A stretch of 64,000 nucleotides of DNA from Novispirillum itersonii. GTDB lineage: Bacteria > Pseudomonadota > Alphaproteobacteria > Rhodospirillales > Rhodospirillaceae. Positions 39,158-50,264 of this stretch are shown here, in pieces (the first letter of the stretch is position 1; every line of letters starts with the position of its first letter). The DNA lies in NCBI RefSeq assembly GCF_014205675.1, contig NZ_JACIIX010000018.1, positions 23,712 to 87,711 on the forward strand, in the 5' to 3' direction. A program made the translations under genes and the position numbers. Under the pieces are notes generated by a model. The model had not been told where the DNA came from. It worked only from the letters and a program-made list of their open reading frames with translations, and did not search any database.

Positions 39158-40624
39158 TTGCCTGTCATCCGCACCGTTTTCACCGGACTCAGCAAGGATT
39201 CCCGCCATACGGGCCTGTCGTCGGCCTTCGCCGGGGCGGTCGCGGTCCTCGTCCTTGCCCTGACAGCCCTGTCACCGTCTGCGGCCCATGCCATCGTCTA
39301 TTCCTCAATCATCATTGACGCCCAGTCGGGCGCGGTGCTCCAGCAGGAAAATGCCGATACCCAGACCTATCCGGCCTCGCTGACCAAGATGATGACCCTC
39401 TACATGCTGTTCGATGCCATGGAGAAGGGGAAGGTCCGCCTTCAGGACCGGATGCAGGTTTCCACCTATGCCGCCGGTCAGGCCCCGACCAAACTGGGCG
39501 TTCCCGCCGGACGGACGCTGGCTGTTGAGGATGCCATCAAGGCCCTGATCACCCGCTCCGCCAATGATGCCGCCGTGGTGATCGCCGAACATCTTGGCAG
39601 TAATGAACCCAATTTTGCCCAGATGATGACCCGCAAGGCCCGGGCACTGGGGATGGCGAGCACGGAATTTCAGAATGCCTCCGGCCTGCCAAATCCGAAT
39701 CAGGTGACCACCGCCCGCGATATGGCCCGGCTGTCTCTCGCCCTGCGCCGCGACTTTCCGCAGTATTATGACTATTTCAGCATCCGCTCCTTCCGCTATG
39801 GCAAGCAGACCATCGGCACCCATAACCGGGTTCTGCTGCAATACAAGGGGGCCGATGGCCTGAAGACCGGTTATATCCGCGACTCCGGTTTTAACCTTGC
39901 GACCTCAGCCCGCCGGGGTGGCCATTCCCTCGTCGGCGTCGTCATGGGCGGCCAGAGTGGCGCGTGGCGTGACCAGCGGATGATGGCCCTGCTCGACCAT
40001 GCCTTTGCCTCGGTCGGGGAAGGTGGCGGTGCCGTGATGGCCTCTGCCGCCCCGCCGCCTGCCGCCGTGGATACCCGCAGCGCCAAGGCCAAAGCGGCTG
40101 AGGAACGCCGTGCGGCTCAGGTTGCCGCCGCCGAGGAAAAGCGGGAGAAGGCTCTGGCTGCCAAGCGGGCCGCCGCCGAGAAGAAGGTGGCGGACGCTCA
40201 GGCCCGCAAGGATAAAAAGGCCCTTGCCACCGCCAAGGCGGAAATGGACCGCGTGATGGCAACCGCCCCGCAGACCGGCGGAAGCAAGCAGGTGGCCACC
40301 CAGTGGGCCCGCCAGCAGGAGCGCGGTGCCGTCGGCGACTGGGCCATTCAGGTCGGGGCTTTCACCGCTTTCTCGGCCGCCCATACGCAGGCCTCCAACG
40401 CCATGGGGATTGTCCGCTCCCAGATCGCCAGCGCTCAGCTTCTGGTGACCCCGATGAGTGGTGCCAACGGTCTGGTCTACCGCGCCCGCCTGACCGGTAT
40501 CGAGAACGAGCAGCAGGCCAAATCCGCCTGCAAGATCCTGAAACAGAAAAACGTGAACTGCCTGCCGGTTCCGCCCTCTGACGTTAATCTGGCGATGGTG
40601 CAGGACGGTCGTAAGCCCCGCTGA
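39158..40624 (+). CDS. D-alanyl-D-alanine carboxypeptidase (DacA-type) with C-terminal SPOR domain
   Basis: A 488-residue penicillin-binding protein that trims cell-wall pentapeptides. A signal peptide runs to about residue 48 (VAVLVLALTALSPSAAHA). Catalytic motifs are SLTK with Ser74 and Lys77, RSAND for the SxN motif, and K236-T-G in GLKTGYI. A charged Ala/Lys/Glu-rich coiled segment (about 300-370) leads to a SPOR domain (GDWAIQVGAFTAFSAAHTQA) that binds denuded septal glycan, which targets the enzyme to the division site. The start appears to be TTG at 39158 after AGGGGGA, since no upstream ATG or GTG fits the signal peptide. Confidence 0.9.
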   Translation: MPVIRTVFTGLSKDSRHTGLSSAFAGAVAVLVLALTALSPSAAHAIVYSSIIIDAQSGAVLQQENADTQTYPASLTKMMTLYMLFDAMEKGKVRLQDRMQVSTYAAGQAPTKLGVPAGRTLAVEDAIKALITRSANDAAVVIAEHLGSNEPNFAQMMTRKARALGMASTEFQNASGLPNPNQVTTARDMARLSLALRRDFPQYYDYFSIRSFRYGKQTIGTHNRVLLQYKGADGLKTGYIRDSGFNLATSARRGGHSLVGVVMGGQSGAWRDQRMMALLDHAFASVGEGGGAVMASAAPPPAAVDTRSAKAKAAEERRAAQVAAAEEKREKALAAKRAAAEKKVADAQARKDKKALATAKAEMDRVMATAPQTGGSKQVATQWARQQERGAVGDWAIQVGAFTAFSAAHTQASNAMGIVRSQIASAQLLVTPMSGANGLVYRARLTGIENEQQAKSACKILKQKNVNCLPVPPSDVNLAMVQDGRKPR

Positions 40625-40665
40625 GGCCAGCCGTCTTTAACGACAGATCCAGAACAACAGCCCCG

Positions 40666-40702
40666 GATCCCCCTGTCAGCCTCCTGACAGGGGGATCTTT
40701 TA
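40666..40702 (+). terminator. Strong terminator after the carboxypeptidase gene
   Basis: GATCCCCCTGTCAG (40666-40679) pairs perfectly with CTGACAGGGGGATC (40684-40697) around a four-base loop, followed by TTTTAT. It insulates the PKS genes from upstream transcription. The remaining gap to 40855 is AT-richer near 40820-40845 and should hold the PKS promoter. Confidence 0.92.
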
Positions 40703-40855
40703 TGGGGCCTTCGAGGCCGACAGCCGGAAGCCCCCCCCTGTGGCTTGGACGCTGATTACGGGCATCCAACCGGATGAAAACACCCCGGATTGACACCCAC
40801 CACCGCGATTGTCATTGTGGAATAATAAACTTTTCCGCGTATAACGTCCGGGGCC

Positions 40856-43800
40856 ATGTCACAAATCGCCATTATCGGGTTTCAGGGGCGATTCCCCGGC
40901 AACGCGCTGTCGCCGCTCGGTTTTTTCGGACAGCTTCTGGCTGGGGACTGCTTCTGTGCCGACGTTCCGGCCGACCGCTGGTCAAAAGACCGCTATTGCA
41001 CGCGCGATCATGCCGCAGGAAAGACACCGACCGGACGCGGCTTTTTTCTGGATTATGACTATCAGGGCTTTGACCCGGATGTCTTCTCCTTCCCCTCTGA
41101 CGAGATCGCCTGTCTGGATCCACAGCAGCGGCTTATTCTCGAAGTGGCCTGGGAAGCACTGGAGCATGCCGGGATTGATCCGGCAGCGCTGTCAGCACAG
41201 CCCGTTGGGGTCTATATCGGCGGCTTCACCACCGATCACCTGCTGAATCAGTTCTCGCCACAGGCCCGCAGCGCGCTGGGGCGCTTTTCCGCCGTGGGGT
41301 CAACCCTGACCATGCTGGCGAACCGGCTGTCCTATGCGCTTGATCTGCGCGGCCCCAGCCTCACCGTTGACACTGCCTGTGCCTCAAGCCTCACCGCTCT
41401 TGACGCTGCCGTCCGCGATCTACAGGCCGGGGCCTGTCAGATGGCTGTGGTCGGCGGGGTCAGCTTCATGCTCCGCCCGGAATATCAGATCGGCATGTCA
41501 GCCGCCGGGCTGCTGGCACCGGATGGCCGGTCCAAACCGTTTTCGCACCGGGCCGACGGCTATGGCCGGGGGGGAAGGCTGCGGCATTGTCATCCTGAAG
41601 CGGCTGACCGATGCCCGGTCTGACCACGATCCGGTCCGGGCTGTGATCGAAGCCATCGGGACCGGCCATAGCGGGCGCACAGCCGGGATCTCCCTGCCGA
41701 ACGGCACCGCACAGGAAGACCTGATGCGCCGGGTTCTGGCCGCATCCGGCCTGACGCCTGATGATATCGGCTATCTGGAAGCCCACGGCACCGGCACCGC
41801 GCAGGGGGACCGGATCGAAGCCCACGCCATCGGGGCGGTATATGGCAGAACGGCCCGCCGCGCCGCGCTGCCGATCGGCTCCGTCAAGGCCAATATCGGC
41901 CATCTGGAGGCGGCGGCAGGCATCGCCGGGGTGATCAAGGCCCTGCTGATCCTACAGGAAGGCCGGATCCCGCCGCATCTTTTGGTCGGGCACCCCAACC
42001 CGGATATCCCGTTTGACGCCCTTTCCCTGCGACTGCCCTGCGCCCCGGAACCCCTGCACGGGGCACGGGTCGCCGTCAATGCCTTTGGTTATGGCGGCAG
42101 CATGGGCCATGTGATCCTTGGCCCTCCCCCCGGAGAGCTCCCTCCGGATGCAGATCCTCCGCCGGACAGCCAACCGATGCTGTTGCCACTGTCCGCCCAG
42201 TCGCCGGAAGCCCTGTCGGCGTGGCTGGAGCCCCTTGCCGGGCAGGCCGAAGCCGGATGCCTGCCCCTCAGAGATCTCCACTACACTCTCAGCCGACGGC
42301 GGAGTCACCGGCCCGTCCGCAGGGCCGTCTGGGTCACCCCGGACGAAACACCGGCCTCCCTTGCCGCAACCCTCCGGCAGGCCATGACCGGCGACCAGAC
42401 CGCTCCCCGGTCTGGCGGAGACCGCTCGCGGATCCTGTTCGTCTTTTCCGGGATGGGCGCACACCGGCCCGGCATGGGGCACTCCCTGTGGACCTCAGAG
42501 CCTGTGTTCCGCGAGACCGTGGAAGAGCTTGATGCCCTGTTCCGCCCCCTGTCCGGATTTTCTCTGGCCGAGGCGATCACCGACGCTGCCCCGCTGGACC
42601 GGTGCCGGCCCCTTCAGCCGGTGCAGTTTGCCCTTCAGGTCGGCCTGAGCAAGGTTCTCTCCGCCTATGGACTGATCCCGGATCTCTGCCTCGGCCATTC
42701 CGCCGGAGAAGTCGCCGCCGCCCTGTGCAGCGGCCATCTGACCCCGGAACAGGCGGTCTCGGTCTGCTGGGCCCGGTCGGAGCTTCAGGACCGCCAGACC
42801 GGCACCGGAGGAATGGTCGCCGCCGCCATCGACCGCGATGAAGCGCACACCCTGTGCGCCACCCTGCCCGGACTGGAAATCGCCGCCATCAACGCCCCCC
42901 GGTCCATCACCTTTGCCGGATCCGCTGCGGTACTGGCACAGGCGGAAACGATCCTCGCCGCCCGGATGATCCCCTGCCGCCGCCTGCCGGTTGACATCGC
43001 CTATCACAGTGCGGCGATGGACCCGATCCTACCTCTGCTGAAGGACCGTCTGGCCGATCTCCGCCCCCTGCCCCCGGCCCGGACCCTGCTGTCAAGCGTC
43101 AGCCCCGGCCCCCTCTCCGGTGTCGGGCCGGACCGGATGGATGCCGCTTACTGGCTGAAGAATGTGCGGCACCCGGTTCATTTTCACGCCGCCCTCGAAA
43201 TGGCCCTGACAACGGGTGTAACCCATTGCCTTGAAGTTGGCGCCAGACCGGTGCTGACCGGGCTGATCCGGAAAGCCGCACGGGAGCAGGCCCATGACAT
43301 CACCGTTCTTCCGGCGCTGACCGGGCAGGATGAGGAGGCACAGGCCCTGCGCACGGCCCTGACTCAGGTGTATGTCAGCGGCGGCACCCTCGACTGGCAG
43401 CGCCTCGCCCCGGCTGGCCGGGTCTGCCCGCTCCCCCCCACAGTCTGGCAACGGAAACGGATCTGGCACGAGGCGGAGGTTCAGGCGCAGGACCGTCTCG
43501 GCACTCCGGGGGCAAACCCGTGGGCAGAGCCTGCGGTGATTCCCCACAGCTGGATAGCTGACCTCAACCGGCAGGCTTTCGCCTTTCTCGGGGATCACCG
43601 GATCGAAGGCCTGTCGATCCTGCCCGGCACCGCCGCGCTGGAGGCGGCGGCGCAGACCGCCCAGACCGGGCGGAAGACGCCTTTGCCGCTCTGTCTTGCC
43701 GAAATCCGTTTTGAAAACACGGTCCCGCTGAACCGGCGTATCGGGCAGGTTCTGGATAGCCGGGTCATGAACGGTGCCGTCGAAACCCTTGCCTACACGC

Positions 43801-46028
43801 CGACCACACCAGCCTCGGCGGTCCGTGTTCTGTCGGCCCGCATCACCGACGCCGGGCCTCCACCAGAGGCCCGTCCCATCGCCGGACTGGCTGCCCTTGC
43901 CCCCTTCCCGCTGGATCCCGATCAGCATCAGGCGCGGCTGGCGGCCTTGGGCATTGATCACGGACCCGCGTTCCGGGTGGTTAAAGCCCTGTCACTCTCT
44001 GCCGACGGCAGCGCGGTTCTGGCCCGGCTGGCCGTCGGTCATCCGGTTTTGCAGGAAAGTGCCTCTCAATGGCCCCCCTGCCTGCTGGATGGCATCTTTC
44101 AGGCGGCACTGGCCCTGACCACCGGCTGCACCCCACTGGTTCCGACATCCATTGGACGCTACACCCTGTATGCCCCACTGCCGCAACACCTCTGGGTCTG
44201 GGTTACGCTCGGTCCGCCGGAGGACTCCGGCCCCTGCTTTACGGCACACCTGTTTGATAACTCGGGCCACTGTCTGGCCCAGATGCAGGACATCACCGTC
44301 AGCCCCCTGACCCCGCAGGCGAAGAAAGAACCGCTCCCCGACCTGTGCCTGATCACCGACTGGCAGGAAACCCCGCCCGAAGACAATCCACAGGCCGTCC
44401 CCCGCCGTGTCGCCCTTCTCGGGCCGGACAACCACCGCCATCGGCTGGCACAGGCCCTGATCGCCTCCGGGGTCGAAATCATACCGGCAGACAGCCGGTC
44501 TGCCGGAAGCAGCCCGGCGGCCATCGACGCCACGGTGATGATTGTTGCCGACACCCCGCAGAGCTCTGCCACCGGAACCGCCCCCGAAGGGCCCCTCGCC
44601 AAGCAGTTGAGTGACCTGATCACCCTGTGCTCCACCCCAACACAGGGGCGGGTCTATCTCGTGACAGAAAATGCCATCGCCACCTCTCCGCAGGATCCTC
44701 CTGTCCGGCCCGGTCTGGCAGCGGTGTGGGGCCTCGGCCGTACTCTTTTCAACGAAATCCCCGGGACGGCCACCACCCTGATTGATGTCACGGCAGGCGA
44801 AGCATGGCACGCTGCCGTTGCCGGGAACATTGCCGCCGGGACCGCCAGCAGCGAGATCGCCTTTCGCCGGGGGCAGCGGCTTCTGCCCCGGCTGCACCCG
44901 GTGTCTCTGGCAGACAGACCGCCTCCCCGGTTTGGCCGGAGCAAAAGCTACCTCATCACCGGCGGTTTGGGGGGATTTGGCCGGCAACTGGCCCTGTGGC
45001 TGGCCCGGCATGGGGCCGGAACCCTTGTGCTGACCAGCCGGTCACACCCCACACCGGCCAGCATTGCTCCACTGCGCCGCGACCTGTCGGCGCTGGGAGC
45101 CGGGCTGATTACCGTGCCGCTGGATCTGACCGACGATGCCGCCGTGCGTGATCTTCTGCTGCGCCTCGCCACCGGACAGGCCCCTTTGGCAGGCGTGTTC
45201 CACTGGGCCGGGGCAACCCTTGACCGTCCTGCCGCCGACCTGACCGCCGAAACCATCCGTCCGGTGGTGGATCCCAAAGCGGGCGGGGCGATGGCCCTGC
45301 ACCGGGCAAGCCTTGATCTGCCGCTGGAGCATTTTGTGCTGGCCTCGTCGTTAAGCGCCCTTGTCGGCACCCCCCGGCAGGCCAGTTATGCCGCTGCCAA
45401 TGCCGCCCTTGACGGTCTGGCGTGGGCACGGCATCAGGCCGGTCTGCCTGCCCTCAGCCTCAATTTCGGGGCGATCTCCGGTGCGGGAATGGCTGCCGGT
45501 CCGGCTGTGGCAGCCCACCTGCGGGCGGTGGGCCTGCCGCCGATGCCGATGGCGATGGCCCTTGCCGGACTGGGGGCGGCCCTCTCCTCCGGGCTGCCGC
45601 AGGTCAGCCTGTCACGGGCGATTGAAATTGACCGCTGGAGCCGGTACGACCCCCGGGGAGCCGCCACCGACAGGATGGCAGGCCTGCTGGCCGCAGCCGG
45701 GGCCTCGGTCAGGCGGCAACGGTCCCTGCGGGAGGATCTATTCGGTCATCCAGCCGAGAAACAGGCCCGGCTGCTGGCCGACCACCTGCGCAGTCTGCTG
45801 GCCGAGAGTCTGGGCTGTGCGCCGGAACACCTGCCCAAGGAGGCCCCTTTGAGCCGTCTGGGGCTGGACTCTCTCGGGGCCGTCCAGCTCCAGCAGCGGA
45901 TCGACAGCGACATCGGGGTTTCGGTGCCGATAACGGCGCTGATCGGCGGGCAGACGTTGGCCAGCCTTGCCGCAAGCCTCGTGGAGGCTGCCCGACAGAC
46001 CCTTGCCAAGGCCGAACGGCACCTATAG
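40856..46028 (+). pseudogene. Single-module type I polyketide synthase (KS-AT-DH-KR-ACP), frameshifted
   Basis: Read with one base removed from the G7 run at 41568-41574, this is one 1723-residue PKS module. The ketosynthase has Cys175 (VDTACASS), His310 (EAHGTGT) and His349 (NIGHLE); the frameshift falls at residue 239 in GYGRGEGCG. The acyltransferase has GHSAGE near 615, the dehydratase HRIEGLSILP near 912 with a second-half LLDGIFQ, the ketoreductase GGLGGFG near 1368 with Ser and Tyr in ASSLSA...QASYAAAN, and the ACP LGLDSLG near 1670. There is no enoylreductase or thioesterase. As sequenced it makes a 255-residue fragment only; the downstream frame (from about 41570) lacks a start with the ketosynthase N-terminus. 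All catalytic residues survive, so a recent slip, phase variation or sequencing error are all possible. Confidence 0.9.
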
Positions 46029-46107
46029 GGTGTATTTATCTAAAAAATTCTACGCTAAATTCCATCCTGCCCCGCCCTCCCTCTGGCCGCTTTTGAGGTA
46101 CCCCTTC

Positions 46108-46419
46108 ATGAAAAGCGAACTCCTGGCCATCATGGCTGAGTTTCTGGAAGTCGATCCGGAGGAGCTACAGGATTACAAAACGCTGGAAGACCTCAACATC
46201 GACTCTCTCGATTTCGTCGAGATCATGTTCGAGGTTGAGGAAAAATATGACGCCCCGGTTATATTCGAGATGCAGAAAAAACGGACCCAGATCCAGAATC
46301 TGGGCGAGGTCCTGCGCCTGACTGAAGAGCTAATTCTGAAACACCGGGACCAGACCGCTGCCTCCGCGTCTCCTGACGCCAGGACCGGAAGCGCAGCCCC
46401 GGCCGACGCCGATGGATAA
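46108..46419 (+). CDS. Free-standing acyl carrier protein
   Basis: A 103-residue carrier protein. The phosphopantetheine serine is Ser33 in LNIDSLDFVEIM; the acidic helix before it (FLEVDPEELQDYKTLED) and FEVEEKYD after it are typical. The C-terminal 25 residues are a Ser/Ala/Asp-rich tail. The ATG at 46108 precedes the conserved helix I. Its end overlaps the ketosynthase gene by eight bases, so ACP and KAS are made together. It could feed or receive intermediates from the upstream PKS module. Confidence 0.9.
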   Translation: MKSELLAIMAEFLEVDPEELQDYKTLEDLNIDSLDFVEIMFEVEEKYDAPVIFEMQKKRTQIQNLGEVLRLTEELILKHRDQTAASASPDARTGSAAPADADG

Positions 46420-47683
46420 CGCCCCGCAGAGAACCGCCCGTGTTCCGGCCCGCGTCGTGGTCACCGGCATCGGCGTGCTGTCCGGTTTCGGGAATGGTCT
46501 GGCCGCCCTTGAGGACGGACTGTTTTCCGGCCGCACTGCCATCCGCCGGATTGAAAGTCTCGACACCCGTGCCCTGACCTGCCATTTCGGGGCCGAGCTG
46601 CCCGCCTTTGACGGGCAGGCCCTGATCCAGAAAGCCGAGCGCCACGCCTATGACCGCGTCAGCCTGATGGCGCTGGCCGCCGCCGATGAGGCTCTGGCTC
46701 AGGCCGGGCTTGACCCGGCGGAGATCGGCCCGACCGCCGGGGTGATGATGGGCACCGCCTTCGGCCCCGGTGATGCCATTCAGGACGCCGTGCTGCGGGC
46801 CTCGGAAAACCAGCGGCTGCGCCCGACCACCATTCTGAAGATGATGCTGAACGGCCCGACTGCCGCCCTGTGCGCACGCTACCGCCTTCAGCGGGGATCA
46901 CAGGCCCATGTTACTGCCTGTGCTGCCTCCGCCCATGCTATTGCACAGGCGGTTCAGGCGGTGCGCTGGGGCGAGATGGACGTGTGCCTTGCCGGGGGCG
47001 CGGATGCCTTCCCGACCTCGGCCCTGTTCACCGCCTGGGATGCGCTGGCAATCATGAGTGCCGCCACCGACCCCACCGCCGGAATCATGAAACCCTTTGC
47101 CCCGGACCGGAGCGGCTTCGTGATCGGCGAGGCGGCCACCGTCCTGATTCTGGAACGGGAAGATCACGCCATCGCACGCGGGGCCACCCCTCTGGCCGAA
47201 ATCTGTGGGGCCGGGGCGGTGACGGACACCCCGACACTGACCAAACCAACCCTGCGGGGGATGGTCGGGGCCATGCGGGCCGCGCTGGAAGATGCCGGTC
47301 TGGATCCGGCTGCGGTCGGCCACATCAATGCACACGGCACCGCAACCGAGCTCAACGACTCTCTTGAAAGCGATGCCATCAGGGCCGTCTTCGGGCCCCA
47401 TGCTCCGGCCATCCGGGTCAGTGCCTGCAAAGCCGCCCTTGGCCATTGCATGGGGGCCGGAAGCGCGGTTGAGGCGGCAGCGACCATTCTCGCCCTGTGC
47501 CGCCAACAGTCCCCGTGGACGATCGACCCAACCGCCGTCACGGCAGACCCGCAGACCGGGCCGCAACCGACCGCCCCCTACAGTGGCCAGACTGTGCCGA
47601 TGGATACCGATATTGCCCTGTCCAACTCCTTCGCCTTCGGCGGCCATTACGCCACCCTCGCCTTCCGGGTGACAAAGCCGTAA
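46412..47683 (+). CDS. Beta-ketoacyl-ACP synthase II-like protein (FabF family)
   Basis: A 423-residue condensing enzyme. The active-site cysteine is in VTACAASAHAI, the catalytic histidines are in NAHGTATELND and AALGHCMGAG, and the lysine is in the usual position before the second histidine. Compared with housekeeping FabF it is a distinct branch, and it lies in an operon with its own ACP and a type I PKS module. It could perform a priming or terminating condensation for the PKS product. It ends 20 bases from the convergent toxin-like operon. Confidence 0.88.
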   Translation: MDNAPQRTARVPARVVVTGIGVLSGFGNGLAALEDGLFSGRTAIRRIESLDTRALTCHFGAELPAFDGQALIQKAERHAYDRVSLMALAAADEALAQAGLDPAEIGPTAGVMMGTAFGPGDAIQDAVLRASENQRLRPTTILKMMLNGPTAALCARYRLQRGSQAHVTACAASAHAIAQAVQAVRWGEMDVCLAGGADAFPTSALFTAWDALAIMSAATDPTAGIMKPFAPDRSGFVIGEAATVLILEREDHAIARGATPLAEICGAGAVTDTPTLTKPTLRGMVGAMRAALEDAGLDPAAVGHINAHGTATELNDSLESDAIRAVFGPHAPAIRVSACKAALGHCMGAGSAVEAAATILALCRQQSPWTIDPTAVTADPQTGPQPTAPYSGQTVPMDTDIALSNSFAFGGHYATLAFRVTKP

Positions 47684-47703
47684 GAGGATTCTGGGGCAAA
47701 GCC

Positions 47704-50253
47704 TTAATCGTCTGTCCGGCCCACCCGAAACGGCTCCAGCGCCGTCAGGGCCAGACCGACATGGGCCATCAGCACAGCAGGCGTCAGGCTCTCCACCGGT
47801 GGCAGGGCGAGACCGGCGGTCCGGCAGGCCTGCAAAGCCCCTAAAATGACCAGCAGCCTGCGCATTTGCAGCCCCAGCCCGTCCAGTCTTTCCGGGTGAC
47901 TGGCTGCGGCCCCGGCCAGAACACGGACCGGGCCGCCCAACGCCATGATCGCCCCGATCCCGGCGCACAGCCTGTCCCGGTCAGCCCTGCTGATCCCGGG
48001 AAGGGTTTCCGACAGGGCTTCGAGTGCCGCCAAAAACTCCCCGGCCGGATCGGCAGGACACTCCCAACCGGCGAGAACCTCCTGTTCCAGCAGGGCAATC
48101 GCCTCTGCCATCTGCCCCCGCGCCGCAGCGATGTGCGCCCGACAGTCGGCAACCTGTGCCCGGACCCCCAGAAGGGCATTCCACAGCCTGACAAAGGGTT
48201 CCTCGCCGGGAACAAGGGCATGCGGCGTCCGGCGGGGGTCCGGTGGCTGCCGCAGCGCGGCCCCGGCGGAGAACAGACCTGTCACCTGCTCCGGCAGGTC
48301 AGGCAGGGCCGCCAAGGCGGCAAACTGCTGCTCCACTGCCTCGCAGGCGGTAAGACACCGCCGGTCCAGCCCATCGGGATCCGGGATATCGGGCCAATGG
48401 CTGTAAACCGCATGCAACGCCTGCTCTGCGGCATGCAGGGCCGCCGCACAGTCGGTGCTGGCGGGATGCAGGGCCAATACATCCCGGCACACCCGGAGCA
48501 AAGGAACCAAAGACGCCACCGGGATCCGCTCCCGGACCGGAGCCGGGACGGCAGACAGTGCCCGACAGCCCCGGGCCTGCCGCAGGGCCTGCCATCGCAA
48601 ACCGGTCAGCCCCTCCTGTCCTGTCGTCACCTCCGCCAGCCACGCCGCACACCGCCGCATCACCGGATCGGCCGCCGCTGGCCCGCCGCCGCCCTGCAAC
48701 ACCCCGATCAGATGCAGATACCCCGTCAACAGACCGGCATGGCGGTTCAGCATTTCCCCGTCACAGCGGGCCGGATCCCCGATAATCCCCGGCCTGCCGT
48801 CTTCCTGCGGCCCCAGCCACACCCCTTCTGTCAGACAGATTCTGTCCCCCCGGGCGGTGGTCAGGCACAAAGCCCCGTCCACAAACGGCACCGTGACTGT
48901 TGCCGGATCAAAGGCCGCAGCCCCAATCCGGTCTTCGGCGGCCTCACCGCTGGCCGGATCCGTTACCGCAAACAGGGCCAGACAGCCAGCCTCCGGAAGC
49001 GCTAACGGGGCAGAGGCATGGCCGCGCAGGGGGGCGGAACGCCGCAGATCCAGAACGAAGGTCACCTCGGCGACCACCGGACCCGGCCCTTTACACAGGG
49101 CGTCCTCCCCGGTCAACCCGGCGCTGGCGAGAAACGCCGGAAGAGAAAAAGCGTTCCGCTGCCGCCAGCCGGACAGGCGGATTCCGGGAAAGCGCTGACA
49201 CAGCCCCGCCCGCATGATCCGGGTCCAGACATCGGCGCGAAAATCCTCCAGCGAGAGAGCCTGACAGGAAAAACTGACCGCAACCGGGCTACAGGCCACC
49301 ATCCGGTCCAGCACCGCCGTCCGGTCCGGCAGCGCCCTCGCCCGGGATGACAGCAGACAGGCAGGCCCGCTGCCATCCCGCCAGAGGGGATCCTGCGTCA
49401 CCGCCTGCGCCCCGGAACAGTCCCCGACCGACAGGATCGGGCTGCCCCGCGTCACCCACGGCGACCGGGTGAAATGCGACAGCCCGAAGGCCGCAGGACC
49501 GCGCACCAGACAGGATCCGCTGTCGCCGACAATCGCCTCCCGGACCACCGGTACCGCCTTGGCCGCAACCTCGAAAACCTGAAACAGGCAGGCTCCGTAG
49601 CGGATCGAGCGCACGACATGCGTTCCAAAATCCTCAAACATGCCCAGATAGCGGTTCGCCAGCCGGACGGTGATATCGCCGAAAAACTCCACCCCCTCAT
49701 GGCGCATTCCCCGCAATCGCAGCCGGGCCAGAGCGTGGCGCCCTTCCGGGGTCAGCCAATGCAGGATCCGCAGCTTGCGGTTCAGTCCCTGCCAGTCCGG
49801 AGTGTAGTACCGGGTCCCGCGCTGCCCCTGAAGACGCACCAGCAGATAGGCCACGTCCGGCCCACCCTCCCGCCGCTCTGACAGCGGAAAGGTCAGGCGC
49901 TCCTCCAGCCCGGCAAGGGATTGCCCGGCCATCAGCGCCCCTGCCGTCACCTCCTGCGGTCCGTCCAGCCGGACCATCGGGGTGACCGTATAGTCGAACA
50001 GGTGGCTGAGAAGGCCGGGGACGCTGTCGTGGAAGGACAGGATCGGTTCATCCCACAGGACCGGCTCCCCTGACGGGATCTCCGGTGTTTCCGGGCGCAG
50101 CAGTCTGCCCGGCGGTTGCCCCCACGGGCTCCCCCAGTCCGGGAACAGCGGTTTCAGCCCGGCCCAGAGATCGACCGGATCCCCCAGCAGCAGGCCCCCT
50201 GCCGTTTCCGCCACCGGATCCGCCGAGAGCGTTGATAGAGTTTCAGGTCTCAT
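47704..50253 (-). CDS. MACPF-like and helical protein, paralogue of the N-terminal half of the giant protein
   Basis: An 849-residue protein of unassigned function. Residues 65-100 (EPILSFHDSVPGLLSHLF, DYTVTPM) match PLITLHGSAQSLVSEIY, RYTVLPV of the giant protein at 58-80, and residues 207-229 contain EDFGTHVVRSIRYG, like the MACPF/perforin motif YGTHxx(6)GG and like NRIGTHFVTKVFNG of the giant protein. The last third is helical (for example AALEALSETLPG, RRLLVILGALQACRT). No signal peptide is visible. It is the last gene of the four-gene minus-strand operon, 11 bases after the P47-like gene. Pore formation is inferred from motif similarity only. Confidence 0.65.
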   Translation of the reverse strand: MRPETLSTLSADPVAETAGGLLLGDPVDLWAGLKPLFPDWGSPWGQPPGRLLRPETPEIPSGEPVLWDEPILSFHDSVPGLLSHLFDYTVTPMVRLDGPQEVTAGALMAGQSLAGLEERLTFPLSERREGGPDVAYLLVRLQGQRGTRYYTPDWQGLNRKLRILHWLTPEGRHALARLRLRGMRHEGVEFFGDITVRLANRYLGMFEDFGTHVVRSIRYGACLFQVFEVAAKAVPVVREAIVGDSGSCLVRGPAAFGLSHFTRSPWVTRGSPILSVGDCSGAQAVTQDPLWRDGSGPACLLSSRARALPDRTAVLDRMVACSPVAVSFSCQALSLEDFRADVWTRIMRAGLCQRFPGIRLSGWRQRNAFSLPAFLASAGLTGEDALCKGPGPVVAEVTFVLDLRRSAPLRGHASAPLALPEAGCLALFAVTDPASGEAAEDRIGAAAFDPATVTVPFVDGALCLTTARGDRICLTEGVWLGPQEDGRPGIIGDPARCDGEMLNRHAGLLTGYLHLIGVLQGGGGPAAADPVMRRCAAWLAEVTTGQEGLTGLRWQALRQARGCRALSAVPAPVRERIPVASLVPLLRVCRDVLALHPASTDCAAALHAAEQALHAVYSHWPDIPDPDGLDRRCLTACEAVEQQFAALAALPDLPEQVTGLFSAGAALRQPPDPRRTPHALVPGEEPFVRLWNALLGVRAQVADCRAHIAAARGQMAEAIALLEQEVLAGWECPADPAGEFLAALEALSETLPGISRADRDRLCAGIGAIMALGGPVRVLAGAAASHPERLDGLGLQMRRLLVILGALQACRTAGLALPPVESLTPAVLMAHVGLALTALEPFRVGRTDD

Positions 50254-50264
50254 TCTGCCACCGG

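Noticed and set aside
41334-41580. An independent start for the downstream PKS fragment
   Set aside because: Before the G7 run this frame is not ketosynthase-like; the homologous sequence lies in the other frame, so it is one frameshifted gene.
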